DNA of 22,705 bases from CAYJLF01 sp964371055 (GCA_964371055.1 CAYJLF010000034.1:1-22705), one strand, 5' to 3'. Positions 1-9,272 are shown, counted from the stretch's first letter. Notes: generated from the sequence alone by a model not told the origin. Numbers and translations: made by a program.

Positions 1-412
<412 letters not shown>

Positions 413-467
413 CGTTTTCGCTCCTTCCTTGATTGGCGGCCCCGGCGCACCGGAGCCCGACAGGGTG

Positions 468-2036
468 CTAGAAAAACGGGCCGGAAACTGCGCCGGAAAC
501 AGCGCGCTCCCGGGAGTTCCTCAAGAGTCCGCCGAGGATGGCGATTCCGCGGGCGATCCGCTCCTCCGTCTCGCGGATCCAGGAGAGTCGGAGATGCCCT
601 CCGCCGCCGCCGTTCGGGTAGAAGAGCGGCCCGGGGGAGAAATCGACCCCTTCGCGGCGCGCCGCGGCCAGCAGCTCGAGCGCGTCACCGTCGGGCGGCA
701 AGCTCACCCACAACGTCAGGCCACCCTGCGGTCGCGTCCAGGCGACCCCGGCCGGGAACTCCGCCTCCATCGCCGCCTGCATCGTCTCGAGACGCGACCG
801 ATAGACCTTCCGCACCCGCTCCAGGTGGCGATCGAGCAGGCCGCGCCGGCAGAAGCGCTCCATCGCATGCTGCGTCAGGAGACTGGAGGAGAAGTCGGCC
901 ACCTGCTTCAGCTCCCGCAACGGTTCGAGGAGAGCGGGCGGCGCCACCAGCCAGCCGAGCCGGAGCCCGGGAAAGAGGATCTTCGAGAAGCTCCCGAGCA
1001 GCACGACCTGCCCGCGCGTGTCGCGCGCCTTGAGCGGGATCGGCGCCGCGCCCTGGTAGTGGAGGTCGGCGTCGAACTGATCCTCCACCATCGGCAGCCG
1101 CAGGCGTCCGCAGATCTCGAAGAGGGCCTCGTGGCGGGCGGGATCGAGCGAGAGTCCCGTCGGGTTCTGGAAGTGCGGCATCAGGTAGAGAAAACGCGGG
1201 CGCGCGCGCTCCGCCGCCGCCTCGAGGAGGTCGGGGCGCAACCCTCCGTCGTCGACCGGCACCCCGATCGGGCGTGCGCCCAGCGCCTGGAAGAGACGGA
1301 AGCCGTTTGTATAACCCGGCTCCTCGACCAGCACCGATTCACCGTCGCGGACCAGCAGGCGGGCGATCAGATCGAGCCCCTGTTGCGAGCCGCTGACGAT
1401 CATGATCCGATCGGGATCGACGCTGATGCCGCGGGAAGCGAGCATCTCGGCGACCCAGGCGCGCAGGCGGGGCGATCCTTCGGGCGGGCCGTACTCCAGG
1501 GCGCTGGACCCCTCTTCGCGAAAGACCTCGTCCAGCACCTCGCGGAAGTCCTCGGTGGGAAAGAGCGAGGGATCGGCTGTCGCCCCCATGAAGCGGATCG
1601 TGCCGCTCGGCGCGTTCGGCTGCATCCAGATCCGCCAGAACTCGGGCCGGCTCTCACCCCGGCGACGCAGCAGCGTCTCCCAGGGGAACGGACTCCCCGG
1701 TGCGTCTCCGTCCGCAGTCCAACTCGCGCTGCCGATCGCGCCTCGCCCCGCGACGTCGTCGTCATCACGCGGGTGCGACCCGGACGCCCGCTGTCGCACG
1801 AAGGTCCCCTGGCCGACGCCGGAGACGACCAACCCTTCCCCTTCCAGATGCTCGAAGGCGGCGATCACCGTTCGGCGGTGCACCTCAAGATGCTTGGCCA
1901 GAACGCGCGACGAGGGTAGCTTCACTCCGGCGGTAAGCTCGCCGGAGGCGATCCGGCGGCGGATCGCGTCGGCGATCTGCAGGTAGAGCGGTCTCTCCGC
2001 GTCACGCGAGAGACGGAGGTCCATCATCCGCTCCAT
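468..2036 (-). CDS. pdxR: MocR-family (GntR HTH + aminotransferase fold) regulator, probably PdxR
   Basis: This 522-residue protein has a GntR-type winged helix (about residues 10-80: PLYLQIADAIRRRIASGEL, LPSSRVLAKHL, GVGQGTFV) followed by a type-I aminotransferase fold. PLP-site landmarks are FQNPTG (about 290), EDQFDAD (about 318), the Schiff-base Lys352 in GSFSKILFPGLRLGW, and the C-terminal HLRLSW arginine near 483. Known PdxR proteins sense PLP and control pdxST. The position directly upstream of pdxS on the same strand supports that role, though the ligand is inferred. The start at 2036 is chosen because GGGAGGGG lies eight bases before the ATG. The frame stays open 50 codons further upstream, but that stretch is the divergent control region and lacks domain similarity. 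Autoregulation is likely. Confidence 0.88.
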   Translation of the reverse strand: MERMMDLRLSRDAERPLYLQIADAIRRRIASGELTAGVKLPSSRVLAKHLEVHRRTVIAAFEHLEGEGLVVSGVGQGTFVRQRASGSHPRDDDDVAGRGAIGSASWTADGDAPGSPFPWETLLRRRGESRPEFWRIWMQPNAPSGTIRFMGATADPSLFPTEDFREVLDEVFREEGSSALEYGPPEGSPRLRAWVAEMLASRGISVDPDRIMIVSGSQQGLDLIARLLVRDGESVLVEEPGYTNGFRLFQALGARPIGVPVDDGGLRPDLLEAAAERARPRFLYLMPHFQNPTGLSLDPARHEALFEICGRLRLPMVEDQFDADLHYQGAAPIPLKARDTRGQVVLLGSFSKILFPGLRLGWLVAPPALLEPLRELKQVADFSSSLLTQHAMERFCRRGLLDRHLERVRKVYRSRLETMQAAMEAEFPAGVAWTRPQGGLTLWVSLPPDGDALELLAAARREGVDFSPGPLFYPNGGGGGHLRLSWIRETEERIARGIAILGGLLRNSRERAVSGAVSGPFF

Positions 2037-2105
2037 CGACGTCACCCCTCCCGGGTTCACCCGAGGGAAGAACCGGCCTACCACCGCGCCGGCGCTCCGG
2101 ATACC

Positions 2106-2239
2106 GGTCCAATTGGATCCCAATGGTCTCCCGTAAGCCCGACCCCAAAAGGGTAAAATCGGACGATTCCCCTCGTCAAGCACCATTTTCCGGGCCCCCT
2201 GGTGCGCTCAATGGACCATATTGGACCCCATCGGGGTCC
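2106..2239. promoter_or_regulatory. Candidate PdxR operator region with repeated TTGGACC-like words
   Basis: The divergent gap between pdxR and the flavoprotein gene holds two AT-containing blocks in otherwise GC-rich DNA. Block one (2106-2128) reads GGTCCAATTGGATCC then CAATGGTC, a near-palindrome. Block two has TGGACC at 2212-2217 and again at 2222-2227, exactly one helical turn apart. Immediately after is a perfect 7-bp inverted repeat, GGACCCC-ATC-GGGGTCC (2223-2239). A TAAAAT box lies at 2154-2159. MocR regulators typically bind spaced repeats in such gaps. Binding here is inferred from position and repetition only. Confidence 0.45.
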
Positions 2240-2245
2240 GAGCGC

Positions 2246-3556
2246 GTGGATCTCCTGATCATCGGCGCAGGGGCGGCCGGCCTCTGGGGCGCACGCGCCG
2301 CCGCGGCCCGGAGCCGCGCGCTCGGCCTGTCCGCGCGCATCGCCATCGTCGACGGCCGGGGGAAGCTGGGGGCGAAGATCCTGATGTCGGGCGGCACCCG
2401 CTGCAATCTCACGCACACCGAGGTGCACCCCGAGGACTACCGCGGAGGGAACCGCCATCGGATCGCCCGCGTGCTGCGCGCGCACCCGGCGGAGACCTCA
2501 CGCCGCATCTTCACCGACGAACTGGGCGTGCCCCTCACGGTCGAGGATCGCACCGATAAGATCTTCCCCGCCGACGATCGCGCCGCCACCGTGCTCGAGG
2601 CGCTCCTGCAGGCCGTCGCACACGAGGGGATCGCGCTGGCGCCGGGCGCGCGCTGGACCGGACTCGAAAGCGTGGGCCTCGATGGTGCGGCCGGTGCGGC
2701 CTGGCGCGTGCAGACGGTCGATCAGCAGGGACACCCGCATCCTCTGATCCAGGCGCGGCGGCTTCTGATCTGCACCGGAGGATGCTCCTATCCCAACACC
2801 GGCAGCGACGGCAGCGGATGGGAGATCCTCCGTACCCTCGGACATCGGCCGGTCCACCCGGTGCCGGCCCTCTCTCCGCTCCTCCTGCGCGACGGTTTCC
2901 ACGCCACTCTGAGCGGCATCGCGCTGCCGGCGCGCCTCTGGCTTCTGGTCGACGGGCGAGAAGAGTGCCGCGCCGAGGGGCCGCTCCTCTTCGCCCACTT
3001 CGGATTGAGCGGACCGGCCGCGCTCGATCTGAGCGGTCCGTGGGCGCGGGCGCGGGTCGATCGCCCGGCCTCGTCGCGCGAGGTGTTCGCTTCCTTCCTT
3101 CCCGATGAGACGGAAGCCACCCTCGAGGCACGCTGGCTGGATGAGGCCCGTCGTCATCCGACCCGCACCATCCGCGGCCTCTTCCCCGACCTCCCCCACC
3201 GCCTCGTCGACGCCCTCGCGGCGCAAGCCGGCGCCGGCGCGCATCGGCCCCTCGCCCAGACGCCGCGCGAAGAGAGGCGCAGGATGATCGAGCGGATGGT
3301 CCGCTGCCCGCTCGAGGTGGAAGGGGTCGCCGGATTCAAGAAGGCGGAGGTGACTTCGGGAGGCATCCCGCTGGAGGAAGTCGACCCCGGGCTCGAGTCC
3401 AGGATCCTCCCGGGGGTCCACTTCGCCGGCGAGGTGCTGCATGTCGACGGGCGCCTCGGCGGATTCAACTTTCAATGGGCCTGGTCGTCAGCGACCGTCG
3501 CGGCCGAGGCGGCCATCGACCGCCTGGCGCGGGAGTCGGGAGGGAAGAGCCGATGA
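2246..3556 (+). CDS. HI0933/YhiN-type FAD-dependent flavoprotein (NAD(P)/FAD oxidoreductase)
   Basis: A 436-residue cytoplasmic flavoprotein of the HI0933 (YhiN/BaiN-like) family. Landmarks are the N-terminal dinucleotide fold LLIIGAGAAGLWGA, the family signature SGGTRCNLTH near residue 50, CTGGCSYPNTGSDGSG in mid-protein, and the C-terminal block VTSGGIPLEEVDP followed by LPGVHFAGEVLHVDGRLGG and FNFQWAWSSA, which closes over FAD. The substrate is unknown for most family members; some reduce C=C bonds in bile-acid metabolism. The start is uncertain. GTG at 2246 puts the Rossmann strand at the very N-terminus as in homologues, whereas an in-frame ATG at 2123 would add 41 residues encoded by the control region. 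It is translationally coupled to the next gene by an ATGA overlap. Confidence 0.9.
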   Translation: MDLLIIGAGAAGLWGARAAAARSRALGLSARIAIVDGRGKLGAKILMSGGTRCNLTHTEVHPEDYRGGNRHRIARVLRAHPAETSRRIFTDELGVPLTVEDRTDKIFPADDRAATVLEALLQAVAHEGIALAPGARWTGLESVGLDGAAGAAWRVQTVDQQGHPHPLIQARRLLICTGGCSYPNTGSDGSGWEILRTLGHRPVHPVPALSPLLLRDGFHATLSGIALPARLWLLVDGREECRAEGPLLFAHFGLSGPAALDLSGPWARARVDRPASSREVFASFLPDETEATLEARWLDEARRHPTRTIRGLFPDLPHRLVDALAAQAGAGAHRPLAQTPREERRRMIERMVRCPLEVEGVAGFKKAEVTSGGIPLEEVDPGLESRILPGVHFAGEVLHVDGRLGGFNFQWAWSSATVAAEAAIDRLARESGGKSR

Positions 3557-4257
3557 TCGTCATCCTCGCACGCACGGCCGGCTGGATCGCCGTCGATAAG
3601 CCGTCCGGCCTGCCGTCGCGACCCGTGCCGGGGCGCGGTCCGAACGCCCTCTCGCTCCTGGAGAGCTGGCTTCGAACGCACGAGCCGGGGCCGCATCCCC
3701 CCGGTGTCGTCCATCGTCTCGATCGCGGCACCTCGGGCGTGCTCGTCTTCTCGCTGGAACCGCGCACCCACCGCGCGCTGGTCGCGGCCTTCACCGCCGG
3801 CGAGGTGAAGAAGGAGTATCTCGCCCTGGTGCGGGGCGCGCCCCGTCCTCGCCGGGGCCTGATCGACATCCCGCTCCGGCGCAACGCCTCGGGCCTCGTC
3901 GTGCCCGATCCAGAGGGAAAAGAAGCGAAGACGCGCTACGAGACGATGGAGAAGCTGCCGGGGGCGAGCCTGCTCGTGGTGCGGCCGCTGCACGGTCGGA
4001 TGCACCAGATCCGGGTCCACCTCGCCGCGCGCGGCACGCCGGTGCTGGGGGACCATGTCTACGGAGGCGACGAGCCGGAGACTGCCGGCTCGAAAGGCGC
4101 GGATCGCGTGATCGCGGCGAGCGCCGCCCCGCGGCTGATGCTGCACGCGTTTCGCCTCCGGCTGCCGGAGAAGCTGCAGGAAGGGGTAGAGGTCCTCGAG
4201 TCCGAGCCGCCGCCGGAGTTCGCGAGTTACCTCGATCAGCTCCGCGGCGCATCCTGA
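3553..4257 (+). CDS. RluA-family RNA pseudouridine synthase
   Basis: A 234-residue enzyme that isomerises uridine to pseudouridine in rRNA or tRNA. The catalytic motif HRLDRGTSG is present with the nucleophilic Asp at residue 57, together with the family's DKPSGLPSRP at the start, KKEYLALVRG, and the RMHQIRVHLAARGTPVLGDHVYGG block. No N-terminal S4 domain is present, so it resembles short RluA/RluC-type catalytic cores. The exact uridine target cannot be deduced. The ATG overlaps the TGA of the upstream flavoprotein gene (ATGA) and has a GGGAGGGAAGAG ribosome-binding stretch just before it, so the two are co-translated. Confidence 0.93.
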   Translation: MIVILARTAGWIAVDKPSGLPSRPVPGRGPNALSLLESWLRTHEPGPHPPGVVHRLDRGTSGVLVFSLEPRTHRALVAAFTAGEVKKEYLALVRGAPRPRRGLIDIPLRRNASGLVVPDPEGKEAKTRYETMEKLPGASLLVVRPLHGRMHQIRVHLAARGTPVLGDHVYGGDEPETAGSKGADRVIAASAAPRLMLHAFRLRLPEKLQEGVEVLESEPPPEFASYLDQLRGAS

Positions 4258-4277
4258 GGCGACCGCGGCGGGACGTA

Positions 4278-4301
4278 GCCGGCGCGGCGCTCACCGCCGG
4301 C
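4278..4301. terminator. GC-rich hairpin between convergent genes
   Basis: The 45-bp gap between the pseudouridine synthase and the convergent glycosyltransferase contains GCCGGCG and CGCCGGC, a perfect 7-bp stem with a 10-nt loop. It could terminate both transcripts. There is no T-tract on either side, so this is weak evidence for an intrinsic terminator. Confidence 0.3.
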
Positions 4302-4302
4302 A

Positions 4303-5505
4303 TCAGAGCAGGCTGCGGATCGCCTCGGCCGCGGTCTGGGCGCCATTCACGGGAATCTCCGGCCACCGTACCGGCGTGCCGATGTTCTGAAGAACGACCT
4401 CCGCGAGTTGAGCCGGACTCGTCGCGCTCTGGCGCATCCGGATGCCGGCCCCGTGGCGGGCCAGGCGGTTCGCGACGTGAACCTCCTGCTCGCAGTGCCC
4501 CTCGATCGGAAAGAAGAGGAAGGGGCGTCGCAGGGCGGTCAACTCCAGCGTGACCGTGCCGCCGCCCTGGACAATCGCCAGGTCGGAGGCGGCGAGGTGC
4601 TTGTACAACTCGCTGAGGTATCCCTGCACGGTGACGCCGCCCGGCACCCGGAGGCTGGCCGGATCCAACCGCGGACCTGAGACCAGGATCATCTGGAGAT
4701 CAGGGATCGACCGCTGGAGCAACGGGTAGGCGGCGCCGCAGAGTTCCAGCAACTCCCGGCCGATCGCGGTGCCCCCGACCGCGCAGACGATCAAAGGCGA
4801 CGGCAGGTATCCCAACGCACGGCGGAGCGCACCGGCGTCCGCGCAGCGGGCCGGATCGAAGTCGAAGACGTACCCCACGAACCGGCACCGGGTCCTCGCC
4901 CACTGGCGGCGGTTCGGCAGGAACGGCCCGAACGCCACGTCCGGCACGTCCGCCTCCTCCCCGATGAAGAGCCCCAGGTCGACGAAGGTGCGCTCCCCCG
5001 CTCCTTTGCCCGCCCAGGTGCGGTTCCAGAGGTAGACCCCGAGCTGTTCCAGCGGGCTTTTCGACATTGCCTCGAAGCCGACGAAGTCATAGATCATCAC
5101 GAAGGGACGTCGCTTTCTGGCCGGCTCCCTCCGATACCCCAAGGCCACTTCGTAGGTCTCATCTCCGACCAGGAGGTCGAAGCCGCCCTGGGCCATGACC
5201 TCTTCGACCACTTCGAAGTTGCGCCCCCAGGTCTTCCGGGCGCTCAACGCGTAACGGATCAAGCTGAGTCGCCCGCCTGAGGTCTGCGCTTCCGCGATCC
5301 CGCTCATGTCGACGAGCCGCGAAGAAGCGGGGTGCAGCTCTTCGCCGGAAGCCCGGAGCACGAGATCGGCCGGCGCGCCGGCGAGCCAGGTGATGTCGAC
5401 CGGCGCCAGCGACCGAAGCTCACGCGCGATGGCGAGGTCCCGGGTCACGTGACCCAGGCCGATCGATCCGGAGACGAAGAGAACGCGCCTTCTGCTCACC
5501 GTCAT
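4303..5505 (-). CDS. GT-B fold glycosyltransferase (MurG/MGT-like)
   Basis: A 400-residue protein with the GT-B two-Rossmann layout. The N-terminal acceptor domain opens with VLFVSGSIGLGHVTRDLAIA, the glycine-rich turn plus GH found in MurG and macrolide-type transferases. The C-terminal donor domain holds VQGGGTVTLELTALRRPF, FFPIEGHCEQEVHVANRLA and GAGIRMR, typical of nucleotide-sugar binding in GT28/GT1 proteins. Donor and acceptor are unknown; no transmembrane segment is evident. The start at 5505 is preferred because GGGAGGTG sits seven bases upstream; an ATG five codons earlier overlaps that ribosome-binding site. It lies 39 bp downstream of hflX on the same strand, so the two are probably cotranscribed. 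Confidence 0.85.
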   Translation of the reverse strand: MTVSRRRVLFVSGSIGLGHVTRDLAIARELRSLAPVDITWLAGAPADLVLRASGEELHPASSRLVDMSGIAEAQTSGGRLSLIRYALSARKTWGRNFEVVEEVMAQGGFDLLVGDETYEVALGYRREPARKRRPFVMIYDFVGFEAMSKSPLEQLGVYLWNRTWAGKGAGERTFVDLGLFIGEEADVPDVAFGPFLPNRRQWARTRCRFVGYVFDFDPARCADAGALRRALGYLPSPLIVCAVGGTAIGRELLELCGAAYPLLQRSIPDLQMILVSGPRLDPASLRVPGGVTVQGYLSELYKHLAASDLAIVQGGGTVTLELTALRRPFLFFPIEGHCEQEVHVANRLARHGAGIRMRQSATSPAQLAEVVLQNIGTPVRWPEIPVNGAQTAAEAIRSLL

Positions 5506-5544
5506 TCTGCACCTCCCCACCGGAAGGCCCGCCGGACGGATCGC

Positions 5545-6849
5545 CTACCGCGACGCCTCCTGCGGCGATCTCGGCTCGATCAGTTCGCAGCGATAGCCGG
5601 CACGACGCAGCCGTCCCAGGTCGCGCTGTTCGATCCACCACTCGCTCCAGACGCGAGCATCGTGGTGCGCCTCGCCTGTCCGTTCCGCGCGCCGGATCAA
5701 GGCGCAGAGATCGGCGAAGCGTTCGGCTGGACACTCGATCCGGACGCGCACGCGCAGCTCGCGCACCGCTTCCACGATGCGGGTGACGACCCGGTCGCAG
5801 TCGTCCCGTTCGAGGGCCGAGACCAGGACGCCCTCGGGATGGCGCAGCCGCGTCTCCATCTCCCCGTTTTCGTCCAGCAGGTCGGCCTTGTTCAGGACCA
5901 GGAGACGCGGCACGGGGCGCGTGACGATCTCCTCCAGGACCTCCTCGACCGCGCGGATCTGCTCGGCGCGCGCGGGATGCGCCGCGTCGACGACGTGCAG
6001 CAGGAGGTCGGCGTTCTCGACTTCGCGCAGCGTGGCGCGGAAGGAGGCGATCAGATGGTGCGGCAGTTTGCGGATGAACCCGACCGTGTCGGAGAGGAGC
6101 ACCTCCGAGAAGCCCGGCACCTGCAAGCGACGGGTGGTGGTGTCGAGGGTGGCGAAGAGCTTGTCCTCGGCCAGCACCGCCGAGCGGGTCAGGCGGTTGA
6201 AGAGGGTCGACTTGCCAGCGTTGGTGTAGCCGACGAAGGAGATGCGGAAGGCATCCCGCCGCCGCTTGGCCTGGGTCTCCCGCTCGACCGAGACCCCTTC
6301 GAGCAGCCGCTCGAGCTGGCCGATCTTCTCGCGGACGCGACGGCGGTCGACCTCGAGCTGTGTCTCGCCCGGTCCGCGCGTCCCGATGCCGCCGCCGGTG
6401 CGCGAGAGGTGTCCCCACATGCCGGCCAGGCGCGGCAGCAGGTAGCGCAACTGCGCCAGCTCCACCTGCAGCTTCGCCTCCCGCGTGCGGGCTCGCTGCG
6501 AGAAGATGTCGAGGATCAGCTCGCTGCGATCGATGACGCGGACCTCGAGCGCCTTTTCGAGATTGCGCACCTGCGCGGGACTCAGGTCCTCGTCGCAGAC
6601 TAAGAGGCCGGCGCCCGACTCCTGGATGAGGAGACGGGCCTCCTCGACCTTGCCGCGGCTGAGGAAGCTCCCCGCCTGGACCGACTCCCGCCGCTGGCGG
6701 ATGCGACCGGCGACCTCAGCTCCGGCGGTGTCGGCCAGGAGCGCGAGCTCTTCGAGGGTGTCTTCCGCTTCGGGCGGGCGGGTGAATCCGACCAGGACAG
6801 CCTTCTCGGCCGGCCGGCGACCCAGGGGGATATGGAGTTCGTGACTGAT
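5545..6849 (-). CDS. hflX: Ribosome-associated GTPase HflX, apparent ATC start
   Basis: HflX binds the 50S subunit and splits stalled ribosomes. At 434 residues it is normal family length. The N-domain reads KAVLVGFTRPPEAEDTLEEL, SFLSRGKVEEA and LLVCDEDLSPAQ, then VIDRSELILDIFSQRARTRE. GPGETQLE is at 159-166. The G-domain has GYTNAGKST (207-215), DTVGF (254-258) and NKAD (320-323). The first canonical start in frame is GTG at 6570, which would delete the N-domain of about 90 residues. Reading codon by codon, no ATG, GTG or TTG occurs upstream of it in frame as far as about 7000. The conserved frame begins right after AAGGAGG (complement of about 6854-6860), four bases before ATC at 6847-6849. 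I therefore infer initiation at ATC, encoding (M)SHELHIPLG. A base error at that codon is the alternative. Confidence 0.9.
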   Translation of the reverse strand: MSHELHIPLGRRPAEKAVLVGFTRPPEAEDTLEELALLADTAGAEVAGRIRQRRESVQAGSFLSRGKVEEARLLIQESGAGLLVCDEDLSPAQVRNLEKALEVRVIDRSELILDIFSQRARTREAKLQVELAQLRYLLPRLAGMWGHLSRTGGGIGTRGPGETQLEVDRRRVREKIGQLERLLEGVSVERETQAKRRRDAFRISFVGYTNAGKSTLFNRLTRSAVLAEDKLFATLDTTTRRLQVPGFSEVLLSDTVGFIRKLPHHLIASFRATLREVENADLLLHVVDAAHPARAEQIRAVEEVLEEIVTRPVPRLLVLNKADLLDENGEMETRLRHPEGVLVSALERDDCDRVVTRIVEAVRELRVRVRIECPAERFADLCALIRRAERTGEAHHDARVWSEWWIEQRDLGRLRRAGYRCELIEPRSPQEASR

Positions 6850-6944
6850 GGGGCCTCCTTCCGGACCTTCGCGGCTGGTGACGATGTCACCTCCCCTTAC
6901 CGGAAAGGATAACGGCCGCGGGGGCCGGGACCAAGGGAAGAGGT

Positions 6945-6962
6945 GGCGGCACTTGCGCCGCC
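6945..6962 (-). terminator. Possible terminator hairpin after the first metalloprotease gene
   Basis: GGCGGC and GCCGCC form a 6-bp stem around a 6-nt loop, 36 bases past the stop codon of the metalloprotease-like gene ending at 6998. On the minus strand it is followed by a pyrimidine-rich CCTCTTCCCTT stretch rather than a true T-run. Weak support. Confidence 0.25.
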
Positions 6963-6997
6963 GTCCTCGTGGAGCCCCAGGGCGATCCCGCCTCGAC

Positions 6998-9226
6998 TCA
7001 CTGCGATCGCAGCTTCACGACGATGCGGCTCTCCGCGTTGCAGATGCGATCTCCGAAAGTAAACGGGTCGCTCCCGTTCGGATCGTGCCAGTTGGCCTGG
7101 AGGATGTGGTCGCAGACGGTAACGCCGTCGACCCTGAACTCCCCGTTATTCCCACCCGGACCGGCGAGAGGGATGTTGGCGAGCGTGCAATCCAGGTCGA
7201 TGAGGGGCGTCGTCGATCCGCCCCGGCGGATTTCACTGGACTCCGTGTACTTCAGTTCGACGATCACGTCCTCATCCTCGTTGAGGGTGCCCGTGAAGAA
7301 CCCCTCGACATAGTACGTAGACTCATCGTCCCAGGGACTCTCCTCGGTCCAGCCGCCACTGAAGCTGTTCTCATCACGCGTGACGTGCGCGCTCGAAGCG
7401 GTCCAGATCAAAGGCGACTCGACTTCTCTGCCGTCCAGGTGCCGTTGGATGACACGAGCCCTGAGCTCGAGATCGATGGCGTCGAACTCGAGGGCGGCCT
7501 TTCTCTCCATGGTGATCCAGATGTTGGAGAGCCCGGTGTAGTCGGGAACCGCGCGGCCGTTGGTGACGAGGACCCAGAGGTTGCGTCCCTGCTCCCGGAC
7601 CCCCTTCAGGTTGGAGAGGCTGACCGCCTGCCCTCCCCCCACCAGCAGATCGATCTCCTGGCGCACGAAACTGTAGATGTAGACGTTGGCCCACGGCGAG
7701 TCGACGGTCACCACCAGCTTGTCCTCCTCCTCGAGGTCCGGGTCCTTCACCTCCACGAGGAAGAAGCGTCCGGATAGATCCTGATAGTGGCGGTTGAAGT
7801 CGAGGAAGACGTCCTCCTCATCTTCGATGCTGAACGTCCCCGACCTCTCGCGCATGATGTTCGAGTTCGGCAGAGGATAGAGCGCACCGGCCGCGTAATC
7901 CCGGAGGAAGTCACTCCACCAGGCCGAGATGGCGCCTCCCGTGACCTCGTTGATGGCAGTGATGGGGTCGACCCCATCGCGAATTCTGCCGTAGATGGCA
8001 ACCAGGACGCCCCGACCGTATTCCCGGACCAGGTACTGGATCAGCGCGGAGCATCCATAGCCGTGCTGGCCCGGGGATACATCGAGGTCGACTCCGGGAT
8101 GAAGGCCCTGGAACGGTCTGAACTCCAGGGTGGCCCGGGTAGCGGAGTTGTAGTTCTGGGCGCCGCTGAACAGCTCCTCGGACCATCCTCCGACCGCCTC
8201 GTTCAGCCAGTGGTGTGGCGGCGGGTAGATGGCTTGGTCCCAGGCGTTCCGCGGGTCATAGAGCGACTGCGCCATGTGGACGAACTCGTGCAGAGCCGTG
8301 ATGCGCATCTCGGCCGGGTTGTCCAGCTTGCTCTCATTGAACTCGATGGTTCCGAAGCTGTCGCCCAGTCGGCTGTTGGTGTAGAACCCGAACGCGCCGG
8401 CATCGGCTTCGTCGAAGGCGCGGATCGATACGTTCATGGGCCACCCGGTACGACTCTGCTCGAAGTCGAAGCCGAGCGCCCGCGTCGTGTCGTAGGCCTC
8501 CTCCAGAAAGTCCGCCAGCTCATCGACCCGAAACGGGGGCACACCCAGGGACGTCCAGATCAGCTGGAAGTGGTTGCGGTCGCTGCTCTGGATCCAGAGC
8601 CTGGTTCCGAAGACGATGGCCTCCGTCAAGCCGGTGATCGCTGATCCGGCGCGCGCGCCGACACCTCCTCGGGGCGCCGGCAGCAGCGCCGTCAGCGTGT
8701 CGCCCGAGATCCGGGTATCCAAAGGGGTGTAAGCGCGTACCGTGCCCTCGCCCGCCTCGGTGGTGTAGGTGTCTCCACCGAAGACGACGGCCAGCTCGCC
8801 GCCCTGCTCGGGCTGCAGGTCGGTCGTGACGCGAAGCTCGAGCGCGGCGTTGAAGCCGGAGGGGAGTCCGACGATGCGATAGACCGGGCCTCCGCCGGGC
8901 ACGCTGAGGGGAGGCTCTTCCTGCGCGATGTACAGCTTGAGGTCGACGTTCTCGGTGAAGGCGCCCGGGGGCACCGTAAGGGTGAAACCATCGGTCGTCA
9001 GCCCTCCGCCGCCTTGTCCGATGATCTCCTCGTCCACGAGTTCGCCGGCCGGGGCCTCCGGCGGAGTCATTCGATCTCGACTGCACCCCCCGAGCAGCGC
9101 GACGAGGACGCACGATGAGGCGATCAGAGATCGGCGGCGGGCCCGGCAGACAGCCGATGGGGCGGAACCGGGTGGGTGGGTGGGCATCGGCCGCAAGCTA
9201 TGACGGCGGGAACGACGAATGCTCAT
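6998..9226 (-). CDS. Lipoprotein with ZU5-like module and HExxH gluzincin-type metalloprotease core (paralogue A)
   Basis: A 742-residue predicted lipoprotein. An Arg-rich N-terminus and hydrophobic stretch lead to lipobox LLGGC (Cys48). Residues about 70-135 resemble a ZU5-type beta module: GGGGLTTDGFTLTVPPGAF, then hydrophobic strands. The catalytic-looking centre is ALHEFVHMAQS (His313, Glu314, His317), with a likely third ligand Glu343 in WLNEAVGGWSEE, the spacing of gluzincin proteases. A long beta-rich C-terminal half ends in CNAESRIVVKLRSQ. The start at 9226 is chosen for GGGGGAG six bases upstream; ATG at 9187 has no ribosome-binding site. It is a diverged tandem copy of the gene at 9428-11596. 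Protease activity and substrate are inferred; I do not recognise a named family for the whole protein. Confidence 0.82.
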   Translation of the reverse strand: MSIRRSRRHSLRPMPTHPPGSAPSAVCRARRRSLIASSCVLVALLGGCSRDRMTPPEAPAGELVDEEIIGQGGGGLTTDGFTLTVPPGAFTENVDLKLYIAQEEPPLSVPGGGPVYRIVGLPSGFNAALELRVTTDLQPEQGGELAVVFGGDTYTTEAGEGTVRAYTPLDTRISGDTLTALLPAPRGGVGARAGSAITGLTEAIVFGTRLWIQSSDRNHFQLIWTSLGVPPFRVDELADFLEEAYDTTRALGFDFEQSRTGWPMNVSIRAFDEADAGAFGFYTNSRLGDSFGTIEFNESKLDNPAEMRITALHEFVHMAQSLYDPRNAWDQAIYPPPHHWLNEAVGGWSEELFSGAQNYNSATRATLEFRPFQGLHPGVDLDVSPGQHGYGCSALIQYLVREYGRGVLVAIYGRIRDGVDPITAINEVTGGAISAWWSDFLRDYAAGALYPLPNSNIMRERSGTFSIEDEEDVFLDFNRHYQDLSGRFFLVEVKDPDLEEEDKLVVTVDSPWANVYIYSFVRQEIDLLVGGGQAVSLSNLKGVREQGRNLWVLVTNGRAVPDYTGLSNIWITMERKAALEFDAIDLELRARVIQRHLDGREVESPLIWTASSAHVTRDENSFSGGWTEESPWDDESTYYVEGFFTGTLNEDEDVIVELKYTESSEIRRGGSTTPLIDLDCTLANIPLAGPGGNNGEFRVDGVTVCDHILQANWHDPNGSDPFTFGDRICNAESRIVVKLRSQ

Positions 9227-9272
9227 GACAGGCTCCCCCTTTCCTGTGCTCGACTCGGGGACGGAGCGGAGG

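Noticed and set aside
2123..2245. N-terminal extension of the flavoprotein from ATG 2123
   Set aside because: The 41 extra residues lack family similarity and overlap the repeated operator-like words; the dinucleotide fold normally begins at residue 2-5.
5545..6570. hflX as a 341-residue protein starting at GTG 6570
   Set aside because: It would remove the conserved HflX N-domain, which is intact in the same frame upstream, and it has no ribosome-binding site.
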